Assembly: GCA_045106335.1 (NCBI GenBank)
Contig: JBGCEM010000054.1
Span: 38,917 to 102,916 of the forward strand
Length of the DNA: 64,000 nt
Direction of reading: 5' to 3'
Source: Aliishimia sp045106335
Lineage (GTDB): Bacteria; Pseudomonadota; Alphaproteobacteria; Rhodobacterales; Rhodobacteraceae
Below, one piece after another: positions 63,798-64,000 of the stretch. Within the stretch, counting starts at the first letter, position 1. Each line of letters starts with the position of its first letter. Position numbers and translations under genes: made by a program. The notes beneath the pieces are model-generated. The model had not been told where the DNA came from and searched no databases. It saw nothing but the letters and a program-made list of their open reading frames with translations.

Positions 63798-64000
63798 AGG
63801 TAGCGCGCACCCCGGCTACAGTTCTTTTTCTCATAATGATAATTATGTAATAAAAAGGTCTGCACGTTGCAAAATTAACCACAGACATAGTGCAAGACTT
63901 CCGTCTAATTTGAACACTGCAGCGCTTTGTGCAACCATGCCTAAGCCGAGCCGTGCGACCATGTATGGCGGATTTCTAACAGATTGATCTATATGCCATC
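63798..64000. other. Flank beyond the IS element, nothing recognised
   Basis: AT-rich near 63825-63860 with no open frame that looks coding and no repeat that I could assign. Confidence 0.5.

Noticed and set aside
1..64000. CRISPR arrays, tRNA or rRNA genes
   Set aside because: No regularly spaced direct repeats and no cloverleaf-like sequence with the usual T-loop and anticodon stem were seen in the intergenic regions read by eye.

Overview
The window looks like chromosomal DNA of a marine Rhodobacteraceae (Roseobacter-group alphaproteobacterium). Support comes from Rhodobacterales-restricted families (DUF6477, DUF6456, the paired Lin0512 proteins beside a non-pyrrolysine MttB homologue), a Mur-type Fur protein, GluQRS next to TrmFO, and the alphaproteobacterial order lptF-lptG-lptD-surA-pdxA-rsmA. 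The closest genus cannot be fixed from sequence alone. No tRNA, rRNA or CRISPR array was seen.

Layout. 1-9.6 kb, minus strand: the 5' part (2344 codons) of a giant surface or secreted protein with an FG-GAP propeller, eleven Calx-beta repeats and an embedded von Willebrand type D domain. It is preceded by a UGT-like glycosyltransferase and a TIGR03032/DUF4915 protein. 9.8-14.3 kb: ligA-recG and a 42-residue membrane peptide. 14.5-21.3 kb: Fe-S scaffold protein, hisI, gluQ, trmFO, an ECHDC3-like crotonase, a thioesterase, a DMT exporter and rplM-rpsI. 21.3-28.6 kb, minus: ppk2-TetR-lipoprotein, alpha/beta hydrolase, metA, a P-loop ATPase, a DMT transporter and guaA. 28.6-33 kb: two Lin0512 genes with mttB, then DUF6477, DUF6456 and fur/mur. 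33.3-38 kb, minus: DUF533, selO, GNAT, nucleoside hydrolase and mazG. 38-45 kb, mostly plus: M20 amidohydrolase, two tandem ureohydrolases, DUF1499, prfA-prmC, DUF4167 and NUDIX. 45-52.4 kb, minus: the tightly overlapped outer-membrane and LPS-transport operon. 52.6-61.7 kb: pepA-holC, an aspartic protease, an ABC-F ATPase, ndk, aldose epimerase, nitroreductase and a corrinoid-activating ASKHA protein.

61.9-63.8 kb is an insertion-sequence graveyard: an IS110 scrap, a broken ISNCY-type transposase and an IS30-family element with recognisable inverted repeats. Both the ISNCY and the IS30 transposase genes are interrupted by the same kind of small palindromic element, with conserved arms and a variable stem around a TTT loop. 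This is the most unusual signal in the window.

Other points of interest are the Calx-beta/VWD giant with its two companions, the Lin0512/MttB/ASKHA methyltransfer set, a strong local excess of the palindrome TTTGCAAA between 10 and 27 kb, and several very small genes. Domain assignments come from reading translations by eye; no database search was run.
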